From assembly GCA_012845835.1 (NCBI GenBank), contig JABAKD010000011.1, positions 1,272,001-1,336,000 on the forward strand: a DNA stretch of 64,000 nt. Direction: 5' to 3'. Shown in pieces: positions 61,776 through 64,000 of the stretch (positions are counted from its first letter, which is position 1; each line of letters opens with the position of its first letter). The stretch is from Undaria pinnatifida (Eukaryota > Sar > Phaeophyceae > Laminariales > Alariaceae). A model generated the notes under the pieces. The model was given only the letters and a program-made list of their open reading frames with translations, made no database searches and was not told the origin of the DNA. A program made the translations under genes and the position numbers.

Positions 61776-62328
61776 CGTCATGCCCAAGATACCGAAGTCT
61801 GGGTTTGGCCATCATCGTCTTGAAAGTTGTGGGCCTTCCAATGGCCGTGACAAGATAGCGTAAGACTGCCCTAACTTCTTCGCCATGTTGCGTTCTCTCC
61901 CCAGTGCCATTTGATGATGCACTTGATACCCTCTATGAGCCCAATGCCGTCTTGAGTCAGTTCCTAGGGTCTGCTAGTATAATATTTTTTTCTCTTTTCC
62001 TTTCCTTGCTTCCTCTTCTTGTCTTGCCTTTTCTTGCTTTTCTTGTCTTTTCTTCTTCTTTCTTTTCCTTTTTCTTTTTCTTTTTTCGCTTTCTTCTCTT
62101 TTCTTTCCTTTCCTTTCTCTTCTTATTTTTTCTTTGTTTCTTTTTCCCGATTGACTTGCGTCTGTCGTGCGTATGCGTAGTGATAGATACTACGTGTAAT
62201 ATATACGTGGTAGTCTTTCTTGGGTGGCAAGCGGTATAGTCGGTTTATCCCGGCGCGAGTAATGAGACGTATGCACCAGGTATAGACCTGGCACATCATA
62301 GCCTGACTCCCGATTTCACTTTTATATG
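61776..62328. other. Stretch before the SFT2-like gene
   Basis: This contains a pyrimidine tract of TTTTCTT(G/C) units at 61985-62150 and nothing coding that I can support. A first exon of the SFT2-like gene could lie here, but none is recognisable. Confidence 0.45.
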
Positions 62329-62494
62329 TTTGTGGTGGGGGCATGAATTGCGTCAGCTGTGATATATGGGTGTACCACTTTGGGTTGTTTGTGTTTTTCC
62401 CTAGGGTATTCCTCAGCTCCAGAGTGACTGGAGCCTGTCCTGTGACCACGGACTTGATTATGCGAGTTAATGTGAGAACAACAACAACAACTCA
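62329..62494 (+). mobile_element. Short (AAC)n-tailed retro-element, copy 2
   Basis: It is nearly identical to 25858-26036 over GGCATGAATTGCGTCAGCTG ... GAGTGACTGGAGCCTGTCCT ... GAGTTAATGTGAGAACAAC, ending in (AAC)n. The match is close enough to imply recent movement. Confidence 0.7.
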
Positions 62495-62585
62495 GAATTC
62501 AGTAGTGTCGAAGCGGGAGGTTGTTTGCAGTAGTCAACATACAAACCTTATGTTGCACTTCTTGCACTGCGACCGCCCACCGCAG

Positions 62586-63890
62586 GCATTCCAGAACATG
62601 AAGGCCAGCTCGAGGAGACTGCTGGGAGGCGAGCCGGAGGAGAAGACCACGCTACAGGAGATGGAGGAGGCTGTGTGCGGCATGTGCCCGTCGCTGTCGT
62701 GGCGACATCGGATAATCGGCTACGGTACTTGCTTGGCGGTGGGGTGTATCCTCACCTTTGGATCACTGTTCAGGTTTGTTTTCGTCGTCACAAAGACAAG
62801 CATTGTGTGCCTGGTGTATGTTCGTACCTATGTAGAATCGTATATCACAAGAACACACCCTTGCCCCTCTTTCCTGGGTATGTACATCACGTCGTTCGTC
62901 GCAAGCTTCTCCCACCGCCCTTTCCTCCATATTTGCCAACGGTGCGAAACGCCGTTCCGTATCTTGGCCACCGGTGCCAAACGCCCTTCCTCCGCATTTG
63001 CCACCGGTGCCCAACACCCTTTTTCCACATACTACCGACGGCGCCAAACGCTCTTCCCCGTAATTAGCCACCGGTGCCAAACACCTTTCCTCCGTATTTG
63101 CCACCAGTGCCCAACAATACCCTTCCTCCATTTTAAGCGCTTTAACGGTGCCCATGAGCCCTCCTGTATATTTGCCACCGACGCAAACGCCCTTTCTCCT
63201 TATTTGCCACCGGTGTCAAGCACTGTTAATAGGACTGTGAATAATTGGCTGGACAGCTAGTTATTGATAGGGTGACGAAGTAAAATCCAACCAACTGACT
63301 TACTGCAATCCATGTCCAGCTATTAACGCGCCAGTGCAGTTAGATGCAATGATAATTAAAAAAAAACTCCGCAGATTAGCGCACGCAACTGTAAATACCT
63401 ATGGCAGGTAACTAACAACTAGTCGGCGACTTACAGTCGACCAACTCAAAACCCTACCAACACACTCTCCCTTTGTCTTTGCCACCGGTGCCTATCGTAC
63501 CACCATCCCTCCATATTTGCCACCGGTGCCCAAACGTTTCTCAGGGTGGCGCAACTGCTGACTGGGAACCCTCGTCCGTTCGTCCTGTACTTCACGATGG
63601 GGAGCGTGCTGAGTGTCTTCAGCTCCTTCTTTCTCACGGGCCCTTGGAAGCAGGTCAAGAGAATGTTCATGCCCGTGCGAGTGGTGGCCACCAGCATGTA
63701 CCTCATCACCCTCGGCTTAACGTTGTTCGTGGCGCTTTCTCCGCAGGCCCGAGTACCGGGGCAGGGCGTGGTGCTGCTGATCTTGGTGGTATTGCAGTTT
63801 TGTTCGTACGTGTGGTACACCATGTCTTACATTCCGTTTATGCGGAGCTTTATGTTCGGGTTTTGGGCGGGGCTGAGGGGCAACACGTGA
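62586..63890 (+). CDS. SFT2-like vesicle transport protein (Got1/SFT2 family), 2 exons seen
   Basis: Exon 62586-62773 (acceptor CACCGCAG, donor TTCAG/GTTTGT, phase 2) joins exon 63545-63890 (acceptor TTTCTCAG), giving 177 residues to the stop. A polar head (EEKTTLQEMEEA) leads into LSWRHRIIGYGTCLAVGCIL, which matches the SFT2 start of TM1. Then come RVAQLLTGNPRPFVLYFTMG, SFFLTGPWKQVKRMF, RVVATSMYLITLGLTLFVAL and LLILVVLQFCSYVWYTMSYI, ending IPFMRSFMFGFWAG. That is four TMs and the usual length (about 160-215 aa). The family helps retrograde vesicles fuse with the Golgi. The ATG at 62607 (MKASSRRLLGG) would give 170 aa, but the exon has a clear acceptor, so an upstream first exon is likely. 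Confidence 0.88.
62925..63540 (+). repeat. TTTGCCACCGGTGCC minisatellite running up to the SFT2 acceptor
   Basis: About nine units of 33-47 bp (ATTTGCCACCGGTGCCAAAC, GCCCTTCCTCC) fill 62925-63225. After a gap of about 250 bp, two more (63478 and 63518) follow, the last ending CCCAAACGTTTCTCAG at the exon 2 acceptor. The array lies entirely in the intron. Confidence 0.9.
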
Positions 63891-64000
63891 CCTACTGCTA
63901 CTTCCTAGTCCTGTAACTACTACGTAGGGTGGGTGCGCGTATCAGGCATGTTGCTCTGTGGTTTGTATACTACCGCTACGCTGTACAGAGTAGGTGTGAT

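Noticed and set aside
61429-61823. Pro-rich minus frame and Gly/Glu-rich plus frame of over 100 codons.
   Set aside because: Generated by the (GGGGGGA)n tract behind the LINE fragment.

Overview
This is a nuclear window from a eukaryote, most likely a brown alga (Phaeophyceae, perhaps Ectocarpales or a relative). It holds long multi-exon genes with GT-AG introns of about 0.3 to 4.6 kb, stramenopile-like protein sequences and very rich triplet microsatellites. It also holds LINE copies whose C-terminal protein (a CPCG zinc-finger-like stretch, then FGRLES near the end) I recognise from memory as a family seen in Ectocarpus. That placement is recollection, not a search result.

Five genes could be assembled by hand from phase-matched exons. 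From left to right they are: a seven-TM TMEM184/OSTalpha-type (DUF300) protein on + (2096-12541, 6 exons, 417 aa); a 2-oxoglutarate/Fe(II) oxygenase of the prolyl-hydroxylase type with an extra C-terminal domain on - (21375-16054, 5 exons, about 434 aa); a predicted 12-TM protein ending in an EXPERA (EBP/sterol-isomerase-like) module on - (41986-37746, 4 exons, 844 aa); a Sec14-like CRAL-TRIO lipid-transfer protein on - (52678-43934, 5 exons seen, first exon missing); and an SFT2-like Golgi vesicle-traffic protein on + (62586-63890, two exons seen). A sixth partial gene on + (28655-29696) encodes a charged, helical, unrecognised protein. Weak coding fragments lie at 30043-30584, 47246-48313 and 60260-60450.

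The rest is introns and intergenic DNA packed with repeats: LINE 3' ends (6.65-7.7, 50.3, 53.5 and 60.9-61.5 kb), tRNA-headed SINEs, a second short repeat with an (AAC)n tail, at least five families of short inverted-repeat elements, a 1.1-kb foldback element with about 310-bp arms (33.6-34.7 kb), minisatellites, and long CAG/AAC/CTA/AACAAG arrays.

The most striking signal is a recurring one. Short stretches that straddle exon-intron junctions (exon end + donor + intron start, or intron end + acceptor + exon start) have been copied in tandem into the adjoining intron and are decaying there. It is visible at several junctions of the DUF300 gene, at exon 2 of the EXPERA gene, at both sides of one Sec14 exon, and in a related form at the SFT2 acceptor.

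Functionally the genes share a membrane/lipid/secretory flavour (DUF300, Sec14, SFT2, EXPERA), but nothing shows that they act together; eukaryotic neighbours need not.
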